From Lachnospiraceae bacterium AC2028 (GTDB lineage Bacteria; Bacillota; Clostridia; Lachnospirales; Lachnospiraceae), in contig JNJD01000013.1 in assembly GCA_000702685.1 (NCBI GenBank), forward strand, positions 25,842 to 89,841: DNA of 64,000 nt. Direction: 5' to 3'. Position 1 is the first letter of the stretch. Each line of letters opens with the position of its first letter. The notes beneath the pieces were generated by a model. That model ran no database searches and was not told where the DNA came from. It worked only from the letters and a program-made list of their open reading frames with translations. The position numbers were made by a program, and so were the translations under genes. Positions 9,244 to 18,769 of this stretch are shown piece by piece.

Positions 9244-10479
9244 TTACTTATTTACGCTTAAGGGATCGATGCCTGCTTCCTGCTGCTTCATAGCGCGGAC
9301 CTTGGTTGAAAGTCCGAAGAGATTGATGAAGCCCTCTGCATCGTGGTGATCGTAGAGATCTCCGGTGGTGAAGGAAGCGATCGACTCATTGTAGAGTGAG
9401 TAAGGAGAGGTCTCGCCTGCCTTGATGATGTTGCCCTTGTAGAGCTTGAACTTAACTTCACCGGTAACGTACTTCTGGGTGCTCTCGATGAATGCCTGCT
9501 CAGCCTCGCGAAGAGGAGTGAACCACTTTCCTTCGTAAACAAGGCTTGCGAACTTGCCACCCATTTCCTTCTTGAATGCGTAGGTGTCGCGGTCAAGGAT
9601 GAGCTCCTCAAGCTGGTTGTGAGCCTCCATAAGGATGGTTCCTCCGGGAGTCTCGTATACGCCGCGGCTCTTCATTCCTACTACACGGTTCTCAACGATA
9701 TCTACGATTCCGATTCCGTGCTTTCCGCCGAGTGCGTTGAGGGTACGGATGATGTCGGAAACCTTCATTTCCTTGCCGTTAACGGACTTGGGAACACCTG
9801 CTTCGAAGGTCATGGTAACGTACTCGGGCTCATCGGGAGCCTTCTCGGGAGTTACGCCGAGTACAAGAAGGTGATCGTAGTTGGGCTCATTGGCGGGATC
9901 CTCGAGCTCAAGTCCCTCGTGGCTGATGTGCCAGATGTTACGGTCACGGCTGTAGGAAGAATCTGCCTTGAAGGGAAGATGGATTCCGTGCTCCTCGCAG
10001 TACTTGATCTCGGACTCACGTGAATCGAGTGTCCACTTCTCATTTCTCCATGCAGCGATGATCTTGAGGTCGGGAGCGAGTGCCTTGATTCCGAGCTCGA
10101 AACGGATCTGGTCGTTGCCCTTGCCGGTAGCGCCGTGGCAGATGGCTGAAGCGCCTTCCTTACGTGCGATCTCGACAAGTCTCTTAGCGATAAGGGGACG
10201 AGCCATTGAAGTTCCGAGGAGATACTTATTCTCGTAAACAGCGCCTGCCTGTACGCAGGGAACAATGTACTTATCACAGAACTCATCGGTAACATCCTCG
10301 ATATAGAGCTTGGATGCTCCGCAGCTTATTGCTCTTTCCTCGAGTCCGTCGAGCTCCTCATCCTGTCCGCAGTCTACGCAGACACAGATAACTTCGTAAT
10401 CGAAATTCTCCTTGAGCCAGGGGATGATAGCTGTGGTATCGAGTCCGCCCGAATAAGCAAGTATAACCTTTTCTTTCAT
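9244..10479 (-). CDS. argG: Argininosuccinate synthase
   Basis: 411 residues. Joins citrulline and aspartate with ATP cleavage in arginine synthesis. The N-terminal PP-loop AYSGGLDTT (residues 8-16) and the family sequences [10 protein letters not shown] and [17 protein letters not shown] ([15 protein letters not shown]) are intact. Minus strand with GGAGAA ribosome site directly upstream. It is divergent from the argJ-argC-argB-argD run, and the intergenic region carries ArgR-box-like palindromes. No argH is seen in the window. Confidence 0.96.
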   Translation of the reverse strand: MKEKVILAYSGGLDTTAIIPWLKENFDYEVICVCVDCGQDEELDGLEERAISCGASKLYIEDVTDEFCDKYIVPCVQAGAVYENKYLLGTSMARPLIAKRLVEIARKEGASAICHGATGKGNDQIRFELGIKALAPDLKIIAAWRNEKWTLDSRESEIKYCEEHGIHLPFKADSSYSRDRNIWHISHEGLELEDPANEPNYDHLLVLGVTPEKAPDEPEYVTMTFEAGVPKSVNGKEMKVSDIIRTLNALGGKHGIGIVDIVENRVVGMKSRGVYETPGGTILMEAHNQLEELILDRDTYAFKKEMGGKFASLVYEGKWFTPLREAEQAFIESTQKYVTGEVKFKLYKGNIIKAGETSPYSLYNESIASFTTGDLYDHHDAEGFINLFGLSTKVRAMKQQEAGIDPLSVNK

Positions 10480-10537
10480 GACTTTTCTCCTTTTATCTCT
10501 TGGTATTGAAACCTTGGTTTTTCAAAACTCTTTAGCG

Positions 10538-10566
10538 AATATACAACAGAGCATTTTTAAAATCAA
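10538..10566 (-). promoter_or_regulatory. Promoter of argG
   Basis: On the minus strand TTGATT (10561-10566), a 17-base spacer and TATATT (10538-10543) form a good sigma-A promoter about 60 bases upstream of the argG start. Confidence 0.6.
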
Positions 10567-10607
10567 TGCTTTTTCGGAAAAAATTTATAAATATTATTCA
10601 AAAATAG

Positions 10608-10641
10608 TGAATATTCATTCAGAAATGCATAAATATACATT
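10608..10641. promoter_or_regulatory. ArgR-box-like palindromes upstream of argG
   Basis: Two adjacent AT-rich palindromes: TGAATATTCA at 10608-10617 and AATGCATAAATATACATT at 10624-10641. Both fit the known ARG-box form (TGAAT or TGCAT half-sites around an AT core). They lie 40-75 bases upstream of the -35 element. Binding by ArgR is inferred from this resemblance and from the neighbouring arg genes. Confidence 0.5.
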
Positions 10642-10725
10642 TGCACCAATGAATAATGAATAAAAATAAAATTTTTGTAGACAAAACACTTTTATATGTA
10701 TACAATGACGGACAATAGTACTTTT

Positions 10726-10758
10726 TGAGTGAGTCACGGGGACAGTCCCCAATGACTC
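10726..10758. repeat. REP-like hairpin, copy 1
   Basis: TGAGTCACGGGGACAGTCCCC followed closely by TGACTC; GGGGAC/GTCCCC and GAGTCA/TGACTC pair in one hairpin. The same unit recurs at 11344-11415 and 26846-26875. Confidence 0.8.
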
Positions 10759-10873
10759 CATGGATGTACTTGCATGTCCATAGCAGGACCCGCGTTATCG
10801 AAATTTTAGTGATTTTAGGCGCGTTTTAGGCTATAATATTTTAGATTGTGCATTAATTAAGAAAAGGTTCGAA

Positions 10874-11347
10874 ATGGCAGACAAGGAAAAGAAAAATTAC
10901 ACCGTGCGTCCCATGGAAGAAAGCGATTATCCCGGCCTTAAGGCGCTGTGGATGACCATACACGGTTTCGGAATAAGAAGCATCGATGATTCGGAGGAGG
11001 GCGTTGTCAGATTCCTCAGAAGAAATCCCGGCCAGTCGGTCGTGGCGGTCAATGACGAAGGCGAGATCGTCGGCGGCATACTGTGCGGCAACGACGGACG
11101 AAGAGGATGCCTGTATCACGTATGCGTAAGAGAAGATCACAGAAGAATGGGCATCGGAAAGAGCATGGTCGTGCACTGCATGAACGCTCTTAAAGAGGAA
11201 AAGATCAACAAGGTCAGCCTGATTGCATTCAGCGTCAATGACATCGGAAATGCATTCTGGAGACAGATCGGCTGGACCAGAAGAGAAGATCTTAACTATT
11301 ACGACTTCGTTCTCAACGATGAGAACATTACTACATTCAATAAGTGA
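10874..11347 (+). CDS. GNAT family N-acetyltransferase
   Basis: 157 residues with the GNAT fold: NYTVRPMEESDYPGL at the start, the acetyl-CoA motif VREDHRRMGIGKSMV at about 86-100, and a C-terminal NAFWRQIGW near 130. The acceptor is unknown. Position directly before argJ hints at a link to arginine metabolism (for example acetylglutamate formation), but nothing in the sequence proves this. A perfect 31-bp inverted repeat separates it from argJ and could terminate its transcript. Confidence 0.8.
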   Translation: MADKEKKNYTVRPMEESDYPGLKALWMTIHGFGIRSIDDSEEGVVRFLRRNPGQSVVAVNDEGEIVGGILCGNDGRRGCLYHVCVREDHRRMGIGKSMVVHCMNALKEEKINKVSLIAFSVNDIGNAFWRQIGWTRREDLNYYDFVLNDENITTFNK

Positions 11348-11415
11348 GTCACGGGGACAGTCCCTCTGACTCATAATCGCATAAATGAGTCAGAGGGACT
11401 GTCCCCGTGACTCAC
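11344..11415. repeat. REP-like element, head-to-head pair forming a perfect inverted repeat
   Basis: Two REP-like units face each other: a left arm of 31 bases (11344-11374), a 10-base loop, and an exactly complementary right arm (11385-11415). The arms carry GAGTCACGGGGACAGTCCC. The element starts right at the GNAT stop codon and ends 16 bases before argJ. As RNA it would be a very stable hairpin, so it may affect read-through into argJ. Confidence 0.85.
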
Positions 11416-11431
11416 TCAAAGGAGACGGAAA

Positions 11432-12658
11432 ATGGAACTTTTAAAAGAAGGCGGCGTAACGGCCGCACAGGGCTTTAAAGCTACTTCAACCGCAGCAGGG
11501 ATCAAGTATCAGGGAAGGACCGACATGGCAATGGTCTCATCCGACGTGCCCTGTGTATGTGCGGGAACATATACCAGCAATGTCGTAAAGGCAGCATGCG
11601 TGCTCTGGGATAAGGAGATCACCGAATCCGGAAGGCCTATGCAGGCTGTTGTCGTTAATTCCGGTATCGCAAATGCCTGCACTGGTGAGGAAGGCTTTAA
11701 CGCATGCCGTAAGACCGCCGAGGCAGTCACCGAAGCTCTCGGCATCCCCGCAGATACCGTTGCCGTAGCATCGACCGGCGTCATCGGAATGCAGCTTCCC
11801 GTTGAAAAGCTCGCATCCGGCGTAAAGGCCATGGCTCCCACTCTTTCCGATACGATCGAAGCGGGCACCGCAGCATCCAAAGCGATAATGACCACCGATA
11901 CCGTCAACAAAGAGATCGCAGTAACCTTCGAAGCGGGCGGCAGGAAAGTAACTCTCGGCGGAATGAGCAAGGGCTCCGGAATGATCCATCCCAATATGTG
12001 CACCATGCTCGGCTTCCTTACCACAGACCTTTCCATCGAAAAGTCACTCCTTCAGGAAGCGCTCAGCTCCGTCATTAAGGACACCTTCAACATGATCACC
12101 GTTGACGGCGACACCTCTACCAACGATACGCTTCTCATCATGGCTAACGGCCTCGCAGGAAATACGGCCATTACAAGCAAGAACGCCGATTACGATGAGT
12201 TCTACAAGGCACTCGAATATGTCTGCACCTTCCTTGCAAAGCGCATGGCAAGCGACGGAGAAGGCGCGACCAAGCTCTTTGAATGCAAGGTCGTAAATGC
12301 GAAGTCCAAGGAAGACGCAAGAACTCTTTCCAAGGCAGTCGTAGGCTCCAACCTCAGCAAAGCCGCTATCTTCGGATGCGATGCGAACTTCGGAAGATTC
12401 CTCTGCGCCATGGGTTATTCCGGCGCGAAGTTCGACCAGACCGATGTTGAACTCTTTTTCGAAAGTGCGGCAGGAAGACTTCAGGTATTCGATCACGGCG
12501 TGCCCCTCAATTTCGACGAGGACCTTGCCGTTAAGATCATGAAGGAAAGCGAAGTCACCGTCTTTGTCGACATGCACGAAGGAAGCGACGAAGCAACCGC
12601 ATGGGGCTGCGACCTTACTTATGATTACGTCAAGATCAACGCAGATTACAGAAGCTGA
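11432..12658 (+). CDS. argJ: Bifunctional ornithine acetyltransferase / N-acetylglutamate synthase
   Basis: 408 residues. ArgJ moves the acetyl group from N-acetylornithine to glutamate, making the arginine pathway cyclic; some members also use acetyl-CoA. The self-cleavage site that yields alpha and beta chains is seen in GSGMIHPNMC-TMLGF, with Thr191 as the new N-terminal nucleophile. The C-terminus shows the family DHGVPLNFDEDLAVKIM region. Start ATG follows AAAGGAG. First gene of argJ-argC-argB-argD. Confidence 0.96.
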   Translation: MELLKEGGVTAAQGFKATSTAAGIKYQGRTDMAMVSSDVPCVCAGTYTSNVVKAACVLWDKEITESGRPMQAVVVNSGIANACTGEEGFNACRKTAEAVTEALGIPADTVAVASTGVIGMQLPVEKLASGVKAMAPTLSDTIEAGTAASKAIMTTDTVNKEIAVTFEAGGRKVTLGGMSKGSGMIHPNMCTMLGFLTTDLSIEKSLLQEALSSVIKDTFNMITVDGDTSTNDTLLIMANGLAGNTAITSKNADYDEFYKALEYVCTFLAKRMASDGEGATKLFECKVVNAKSKEDARTLSKAVVGSNLSKAAIFGCDANFGRFLCAMGYSGAKFDQTDVELFFESAAGRLQVFDHGVPLNFDEDLAVKIMKESEVTVFVDMHEGSDEATAWGCDLTYDYVKINADYRS

Positions 12659-12693
12659 TCTTGTAAAAAGAAAACCGTAAAACGGAGAACGAA

Positions 12694-13632
12694 ATGAAAA
12701 CCAGGATTTACATTGACGGACAGAGCGGAACCACGGGACTTCAGATCTATGACCGCATCTCATCCAGAGGCGACCTCGAACTTATGAGGATCGATGAGGA
12801 CAAAAGGCACGACCTTGATGAAAGGAAAAAATTCCTGAACAGTGCCGACATCGTATTCCTCTGCCTTCCCGATGATGCTGCGAAGGAGTCCGTATCACTT
12901 ATCGAAAATGAAAACGTAAAAGTGATCGACGCATCCACCGCGCACAGAACGAACGATGCATGGGACTACGGATTCCCCGAGCTTTCGAAGGAGCAGCGTG
13001 AAAGGATCGCCGTATCCAAGAGAGTTGCCAATCCCGGATGCCACGCTACCGGATCGATCGCAACCATCGCTCCTCTCATTAAGACAGGCATTCTTCCCGC
13101 GGATTATCCCGTAAGCATCTATTCGCTCACAGGCTATTCGGGCGGCGGCAAGAAGATGATCGCCGATTACGAAGCTGACGGAAGAGATATCAGGCTTTCG
13201 GCTCCCTGCATCTACGGAAGAACCCTCAAGCATAAGCACGTTCCGGAGATAACCAAGGTTACCGGTCTTGCATACGCTCCCAATTTCCTTCCCGTAGTCG
13301 ATGATTATTACAAGGGAATGGCGACCACGATAATGCTTCAGTCAAGGCTTTTGAACGGCACTCCCACCGCAAAGGAAGTATGGGAAAAGCTCAGCGAGTA
13401 TTACGCAGACGAAGCACTTGTAAAGGTCACTGACTTCGAAGAAAAGCCTGCCAACATCTACGCAAATACCCTTGCCGGCAAGGACAGCCTGGAGATCCAT
13501 GTCTGCGGATATGAAGACCAGATCGCCGTCACAGCACTTTTCGATAACCTCGGAAAAGGCGCATCCGGAGCGGCCGTACAGAACATGAACATCATGCTCG
13601 GTATAGATGAAAAGACCGGACTTAACGTATAA
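12694..13632 (+). CDS. argC: N-acetyl-gamma-glutamyl-phosphate reductase (type 2, short form)
   Basis: 312 residues. Reduces N-acetylglutamyl phosphate to the semialdehyde with NADPH. The short N-terminus (IYIDGQSGTTGLQIYDRI) and total length fit the ArgC2 group rather than the about 345-residue ArgC1. Catalytic Cys116 is in VANPGCHATG. It lies 35 bases after argJ and 40 bases before argB. Confidence 0.94.
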   Translation: MKTRIYIDGQSGTTGLQIYDRISSRGDLELMRIDEDKRHDLDERKKFLNSADIVFLCLPDDAAKESVSLIENENVKVIDASTAHRTNDAWDYGFPELSKEQRERIAVSKRVANPGCHATGSIATIAPLIKTGILPADYPVSIYSLTGYSGGGKKMIADYEADGRDIRLSAPCIYGRTLKHKHVPEITKVTGLAYAPNFLPVVDDYYKGMATTIMLQSRLLNGTPTAKEVWEKLSEYYADEALVKVTDFEEKPANIYANTLAGKDSLEIHVCGYEDQIAVTALFDNLGKGASGAAVQNMNIMLGIDEKTGLNV

Positions 13633-13672
13633 AACAAGCCGCAAAAGCGGAATTTAAAAGGAGTACACCATC

Positions 13673-14587
13673 ATGTCTGAGAACAAAGATATGGATCTTG
13701 CAATGAAAAAAGCCGAGGTGCTCGTTGAAGCTCTCGCATATATCCAGAAGTTCAACCGCAAGATCATAGTTGTAAAATACGGCGGAAGTGCAATGGCATC
13801 TCCCGAACTCCAGAAGAACGTCATCAAGGATGTAACCCTTCTTAAGCTGGTAGGCTTCAAGCCCATCGTCGTACACGGCGGCGGCAAGGACATCAGCAGA
13901 TGGGTTGCGAAGGTCGGCAAGGAGCCCGAATTTGTCAACGGACTCAGAGTTACCGACGAAGAGACCATGGAGATCGCAGAGATGGTTCTCGGAAGAGTCA
14001 ATAAAAAGCTCGTCAGCATGGTCCAGGAACTCGGCGTAGGCGCTGCGGGAATCAGCGGCAAGGACGGCGGACTCCTTAAGGTTAAAAAGAAACTCTCAGG
14101 CGGCCAGGATATCGGCTTTGTCGGTGATGTAAAGCAGGTCAATCCCAAGATCCTTTACGATCTTCTTGACGACGATTTCCTTCCCATCGTTTCCCCCATC
14201 GGCGTGGACGATGATTACAACACCTACAACATCAATGCGGATGATGCGGCATGTGCGATTGCGTCCGCACTAGGCGCAGACAAGCTTGTTTTCCTTACGG
14301 ACGTAGAAGGACTCTACAAGGATTTCAACGACAAGAGCTCATTCATCGGAAGACTTTCCGTATCGGAGGCAGATGCCCTCATCGATTCCGGAATGATCGG
14401 CGGCGGAATGCTTCCCAAGCTCACCAACTGCACCAATGCGATCAAGAGCGGCGTAAACAGAGTACATATCCTCGACGGAAGAGTACCTCACTCAATGCTG
14501 CTTGAGATCTTTACCAAGAACGGATTCGGAACTGCGATAGTTGCCGATGACGATACCATTGCCAAAGAAGGCGGACAGGATGACTGA
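13673..14587 (+). CDS. argB: Acetylglutamate kinase
   Basis: 304 residues. Phosphorylates N-acetylglutamate in the second step of arginine synthesis. Amino-acid kinase motifs: VVKYGGSAM near 34-42, [12 protein letters not shown] near 63-74, and a lysine-containing GGGMLPKL near 244-251. An extended N-terminal helix (about 25 residues) is of the kind found in arginine-feedback-inhibited kinases, so inhibition by arginine is plausible. The start follows AAAGGAG. The gene overlaps argD by 8 bases. Confidence 0.95.
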   Translation: MSENKDMDLAMKKAEVLVEALAYIQKFNRKIIVVKYGGSAMASPELQKNVIKDVTLLKLVGFKPIVVHGGGKDISRWVAKVGKEPEFVNGLRVTDEETMEIAEMVLGRVNKKLVSMVQELGVGAAGISGKDGGLLKVKKKLSGGQDIGFVGDVKQVNPKILYDLLDDDFLPIVSPIGVDDDYNTYNINADDAACAIASALGADKLVFLTDVEGLYKDFNDKSSFIGRLSVSEADALIDSGMIGGGMLPKLTNCTNAIKSGVNRVHILDGRVPHSMLLEIFTKNGFGTAIVADDDTIAKEGGQDD

Positions 14588-15785
14588 CATGAACATGAAA
14601 GAATACATCGAAGAGGCCGAGCGCGACCTGCTTCACACATATAACCGTTATCAGATAGTACTCGATAAGGGAGAGGGCGTACATCTCTATGACATCGAGG
14701 GAAAAGAATACCTTGATTTCGTTGCCGGCATTGCAGTATTTGCTCTCGGCTACGGCAACAAGGAATACAACGATGTGCTGAAAGGTCAGATCGACAAGCT
14801 CCTTCACACATCAAATTATTACTACAACGTACCTGCGATCGAGGCTGCAAGGGCACTCAAGAAATTCTCCGGAATGGACCGCGTGTTCTTCACCAATTCA
14901 GGTGCCGAGGCAGTCGAAGGGGCGATCAAGACCGCAAGGAAGTACGGCTTCAACCGTGACGGCAAGACCGATCACCAGATCATTGCAATGAACCACTCAT
15001 TCCACGGACGTACCATGGGCGCTCTTTCCGTGACCGGAAATCCCCATTACCGTGATGCATTCGAGCCCGGTATAGGAAATATCCGTTTCGCGGATTACAA
15101 CGATCTTGAGAGCGTTAAGAAGCAGGTCAACGACAAGACCATCGCGATCCTTCTTGAGACCGTTCAGGGCGAGGGCGGACTTACTCCCGCAAGCGATGAA
15201 TTCATCAAGGGTATCCGCGAGATCTGCGATGAAAAAGACATCCTCATGATCTGCGATGAGATCCAGTGCGGAATGGGAAGGACAGGTTATCCCTTCGCAT
15301 TCATGAAGTACGGAATAAAGCCCGATGTCATCACATGTGCCAAGGCTCTCGGCTGCGGCGTTCCCATCGGTGCATTCGCTATGACCGAAAAGGTAGGACA
15401 GTCTTCACTTGTTGCGGGCGACCACGGAACAACCTACGGCGGAAATCCCTTCTGCTGCGCAGCTGCTGCCAAGGTTCTCGAGATCATGGAAAGGGATAAT
15501 ATCCCCGCAAAAGCCGCTGAGACCGGAGAGTATCTCTGGAAGAAGCTCGACGAAGTCATGGCGGAATTCCCTCAGATCAAGGAGCACCGCGGACGCGGAC
15601 TCATGCAGGGACTTGTTTTCGACCGCCCCGTCGGCGACATCATAAATAAGGCTCTCAAAAAAGGCCTCATCCTCATCAATGCGGGAAGCGACATCATCAG
15701 GTTCGTTCCTCCTCTTGTCATCACCAAGGGAGACGTAGATGCGATGATCGCTATCCTTAAGGACGCCATCAAAGAGACCGTATAA
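14580..15785 (+). CDS. argD: Acetylornithine aminotransferase
   Basis: 401 residues, class III PLP-dependent aminotransferase. Converts N-acetylglutamate semialdehyde to N-acetylornithine. Family motifs are [38 protein letters not shown] and [13 protein letters not shown]; the PLP lysine is Lys255 in CAKALGCG. I start it at the ATG at 14580, overlapping argB. An in-frame ATG at 14541 would give a longer, unlikely tail inside argB, and ATG 14589 is an alternative. Confidence 0.95.
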   Translation: MTDMNMKEYIEEAERDLLHTYNRYQIVLDKGEGVHLYDIEGKEYLDFVAGIAVFALGYGNKEYNDVLKGQIDKLLHTSNYYYNVPAIEAARALKKFSGMDRVFFTNSGAEAVEGAIKTARKYGFNRDGKTDHQIIAMNHSFHGRTMGALSVTGNPHYRDAFEPGIGNIRFADYNDLESVKKQVNDKTIAILLETVQGEGGLTPASDEFIKGIREICDEKDILMICDEIQCGMGRTGYPFAFMKYGIKPDVITCAKALGCGVPIGAFAMTEKVGQSSLVAGDHGTTYGGNPFCCAAAAKVLEIMERDNIPAKAAETGEYLWKKLDEVMAEFPQIKEHRGRGLMQGLVFDRPVGDIINKALKKGLILINAGSDIIRFVPPLVITKGDVDAMIAILKDAIKETV

Positions 15786-15802
15786 AGAACCAATGAAAGG
15801 CT

Positions 15803-15836
15803 AAGGATCCGCCGCATCAAAGCAGTGCGGATCCTT
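15803..15836 (+). terminator. Hairpin after argD
   Basis: A perfect 10-bp inverted repeat, AAGGATCCGC with GCGGATCCTT, in the short gap after argD. There is no T-run, so it may be a weak terminator or an RNA-stabilising end of the arg transcript. Confidence 0.45.
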
Positions 15837-15847
15837 ACTGAAGGTAT

Positions 15848-17272
15848 ATGAACAGAACATCAAGACTAATAAGTGTATTTCTGGTGGTTCTTCTTTTCCT
15901 GTATGTGTTCATCGGATCCGGTAAACAGATCAGGGAAGTGAATGCCGAAAGCTCGGGCGCTTCGTGGCTCGGAAGAAGCGGCAACCTGACCGTCTGGTAC
16001 ACGGATGAGAGATTATCTCCATTTATCAGCAAGGCCGCTGTTGAATTCGGTGAAAAAGAAAACATTACTGTAATCCCGGTGCTCAAGCCTGCGGAGAATT
16101 TCCTCGAAGAGTGCTATAAGGCATCGTCTTCGGGCGAAAGCTTTCCCGATGTCATCATAACGGGAAGCGAAACTCTCGAAAAAGCTTATCTTTCCGGACT
16201 TGCAATGGAGATACCCAACGAAGGCATGCAGATAGGAATCCTCAACTATTCCGAAGCCGCCGTAAGAGCCGTTACGTATCACGATATGACTCTGGGTTAC
16301 CCTCTTAGCTTCGATACATCCGTAATGGTCTATAACAGAACCTATCTCGAGCAGTGGGCTTCACAGATGGCCATCGCCGATCTTACCGGCAATCCCATCG
16401 ATATGGAAGGCGGAAGCTCCGAGAGCGAGGATTCCGGAAACAGCGGACTTACCGAAGCAGACATCGATCCCGAAGAACTCGAGGCCCTTACCAGCGAATA
16501 CATCCAGAGGATGGTTCCCTATACACTCGAAGACCTTATGACCATCGCAAACAGCTACTCGGTTCCCGACGGAGTCGAGGGTATCATGAGCTGGGATGTG
16601 TCATCGATCATGTACAATTACTGGCTTGTCGGCGGTGCATTCAGCGTCGGAGGTCCTAACGGCGATGACAGAAATGACATCTCTGTCAACAATGAGACTG
16701 CAGTCACCTGTCTTAATAAGTATCAGGCCCTTCACGATTATTTCTCGATCGAGAGCCAGGAAGTTACTTACGACAGCGTCATACAGGATTTCATCGACGG
16801 CAAGACCGTGTTTACCATCGGCGGATATGATCTTGTAAAAAGACTTAAAGAGGCTACGGATGACGGCTCGTTTGCATATGAGTACGGTTTTTCCGAGATG
16901 CCCAACGTAACCAGCGACATACCAAGCGCATCGCTTGCGATAACCAGCGTTGCATGTGTCAACGGATTTTCGACCAAGACCGAGCTTGCTAAGGAATTCG
17001 CACTTTTCCTTACCAGGGATGAAGCCGAAAAACTTACCGATCTTACCGGACTTGCATCCTGCTCGAGATCGTTCGGAATGGAAGGCGGCGCCGATCAGAT
17101 CTACGCCATCGAATATGCGGGAAGCGTTTCACTCCCCAAGATGATGGAGACCGAAAATATCTGGATGCAGCTTGAAGTACTGTTTTCCAAGATTTGGGAA
17201 GGCGGAGATGTCAAGGAAGAACTCGGCACTCTCGACAGCAATCTCAACTACGTACTGAACGCGACTCTGTAA
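15848..17272 (+). CDS. Extracellular solute-binding protein (ABC-type, family 1-like)
   Basis: 474 residues. An N-terminal signal or anchor segment (LISVFLVVLLFLYVFIG) is followed by a periplasmic-binding-protein fold: NLTVWYTDERLSPF at about 45, DVIITGSETLEKAYLSG near 103, and LGYPLSFDTSVMVYNR near 145-160. There is no lipobox cysteine, unusual for a Gram-positive binding protein, so it is probably held by the uncleaved N-terminal helix. An acidic Ser/Gly insertion lies at about 185-205. No transporter permease is nearby, so the ligand is unknown. Confidence 0.72.
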   Translation: MNRTSRLISVFLVVLLFLYVFIGSGKQIREVNAESSGASWLGRSGNLTVWYTDERLSPFISKAAVEFGEKENITVIPVLKPAENFLEECYKASSSGESFPDVIITGSETLEKAYLSGLAMEIPNEGMQIGILNYSEAAVRAVTYHDMTLGYPLSFDTSVMVYNRTYLEQWASQMAIADLTGNPIDMEGGSSESEDSGNSGLTEADIDPEELEALTSEYIQRMVPYTLEDLMTIANSYSVPDGVEGIMSWDVSSIMYNYWLVGGAFSVGGPNGDDRNDISVNNETAVTCLNKYQALHDYFSIESQEVTYDSVIQDFIDGKTVFTIGGYDLVKRLKEATDDGSFAYEYGFSEMPNVTSDIPSASLAITSVACVNGFSTKTELAKEFALFLTRDEAEKLTDLTGLASCSRSFGMEGGADQIYAIEYAGSVSLPKMMETENIWMQLEVLFSKIWEGGDVKEELGTLDSNLNYVLNATL

Positions 17273-17337
17273 CGGCATTTCGGTGCTACCGTGAAAAGCA
17301 CCGTTCATAACCTTTGACCCCTCCGCAAGGAGGGAAT

Positions 17338-18042
17338 ATGAAAAAAATAAATATCTGTGCACTGCTTATCATTACCGCGATCCTCACATCATGTGGGAAC
17401 TCCGGTGAAACAACGCTTTCACAGCTTACGCAGGAAACACAGGCCGAAGGCGGCGCGCAAATCGCCTATGAAACGGATCCCGGCGAGCCCGTAAAACCCG
17501 CTCAGGTAACATCCGGCACAGACAGCGCTTCCGGCGCGGCATCCGGCACATCATCTGCCGAAAACGCACCCGCCACGCCTGCCACGATCTTTGTCTATGT
17601 CTGCGGATGCGTTGAAAACCCCGGCGTATACGAACTGCCCGCAGACAGCAGGGTATGTGATGCACTCGATGCGGCAGGAGGATTTTCCGAAGGTGCCGAC
17701 GAAAGCCGCATTAATCTTGCAGGATTACTGACGGACGGGGATATGGTCTTTTTTCCGAAAGCGGGAGAAAATCTGCCTGACGGAGCATCGGACTATATCG
17801 CATCAGGCGCAGGCAGCACAGGAAATGCAGGAAGCACAGGCACTGCGCAGTCGCTTGTGAATATCAACACCGCAGGCGAAGATGCGCTCTGCACGCTGCC
17901 CGGAATAGGCCCTTCAAAGGCACGTGCGATAATCGGATACCGTGAAGAACACGGATGCTTTAAGGACATCAGGGAAATAATGAATGTAAGCGGCATAGGC
18001 GAGAATCTTTTTAAGCAGATAGAAGATCTCATCTGTGTCTGA
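17338..18042 (+). CDS. comEA: ComEA-type DNA-binding lipoprotein
   Basis: 234 residues. A lipoprotein signal with lipobox LTSC (Cys19) is followed by a low-complexity Ser/Ala/Thr linker. Next comes an SLBB-type domain (IFVYVCGCVENPGVYELP, about 83-150), then a helix-hairpin-helix DNA-binding domain at the C-terminus (VNINTAGEDALCTLPGIGPSKARAIIGYR). ComEA binds double-stranded DNA outside the membrane and passes it to ComEC, which is encoded at 24.4 kb. Start at 17338 follows GGAGGGAAT. Ends just before the response regulator gene. Confidence 0.9.
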   Translation: MKKINICALLIITAILTSCGNSGETTLSQLTQETQAEGGAQIAYETDPGEPVKPAQVTSGTDSASGAASGTSSAENAPATPATIFVYVCGCVENPGVYELPADSRVCDALDAAGGFSEGADESRINLAGLLTDGDMVFFPKAGENLPDGASDYIASGAGSTGNAGSTGTAQSLVNINTAGEDALCTLPGIGPSKARAIIGYREEHGCFKDIREIMNVSGIGENLFKQIEDLICV

Positions 18043-18061
18043 ATTTCGGAAGAGGACAAGA

Positions 18062-18766
18062 ATGGCAACCAGGGTACTTATCGTCGATGATGAAAAACTC
18101 ATCGTTAAAGGAATTAAATTTTCTCTCGAGCAGGACGGTTACGAGACCGACTGCGCATATGACGGGGAGGAAGCGCTTGAGATGGCTAAGGCGAAGGATT
18201 ATGACATAATCCTTCTCGATCTTATGCTTCCCAAGCTCGACGGCTATGAAGTCTGCCAGAGGATCAGGGAATTTTCCAAGACGCCCATCATCATGCTCAC
18301 CGCCAAGGGAGATGATATGGACAAGATCCTCGGACTTGAATACGGCGCCGACGATTACATGACCAAGCCCTTCAACATCCTTGAAGTAAAGGCCAGGATC
18401 AAGGCCGTCATGAGAAGAAGCCGCAGGGAGGAGCCCGTAAAGCCTAAGGGAGAGACTCTTTCCGCAGGAGGACTTGTTCTCGATCTCGAAAACCGCAGGA
18501 CATTCAAAAACGGTGAGGAGATCCCTCTTACATCCAAGGAATTTGAGATCATCAGGATCCTTATGGAAAATCCCGGCAAGGTCTATAAAAGAGACGATCT
18601 CTTAAGGGCCGTATGGGGCGATGATTTCCCCGGCGATGAGAGAACCGTTGACGTGCATGTAAGGCGCCTTCGCGAAAAAATAGAAAGTGATGCCGGCAAT
18701 CCTACATATGTCCACACCAGGTGGGGTATAGGATATTATTTCAGCGTTTCCGCTTCGGGCAACTGA
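18062..18766 (+). CDS. OmpR/PhoB-family response regulator
   Basis: 234 residues. Receiver domain with DD at 9-10, phospho-acceptor Asp53 in ILLDLMLPKLDGY and the Lys of MTKPF, then a C-terminal winged helix (FEIIRILMENPGKVYKRDDLL; ERTVDVHVRRLREKIE). The start at 18062 is preferred because MATRVLIVDDE is the usual N-terminus; an upstream in-frame ATG overlaps comEA. The kinase gene follows three bases later, forming a classic two-component pair. Confidence 0.93.
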   Translation: MATRVLIVDDEKLIVKGIKFSLEQDGYETDCAYDGEEALEMAKAKDYDIILLDLMLPKLDGYEVCQRIREFSKTPIIMLTAKGDDMDKILGLEYGADDYMTKPFNILEVKARIKAVMRRSRREEPVKPKGETLSAGGLVLDLENRRTFKNGEEIPLTSKEFEIIRILMENPGKVYKRDDLLRAVWGDDFPGDERTVDVHVRRLREKIESDAGNPTYVHTRWGIGYYFSVSASGN

Positions 18767-18769
18767 TAT

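Larger units (their letters stand above)
10480..10873. other. Divergent intergenic region, argG / GNAT
   Basis: 394 bases without a gene. It holds the argG promoter and ARG-like boxes, a very AT-rich central stretch (10560-10700) and one REP-like hairpin at 10726-10758. No further gene or RNA is seen. Confidence 0.6.
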
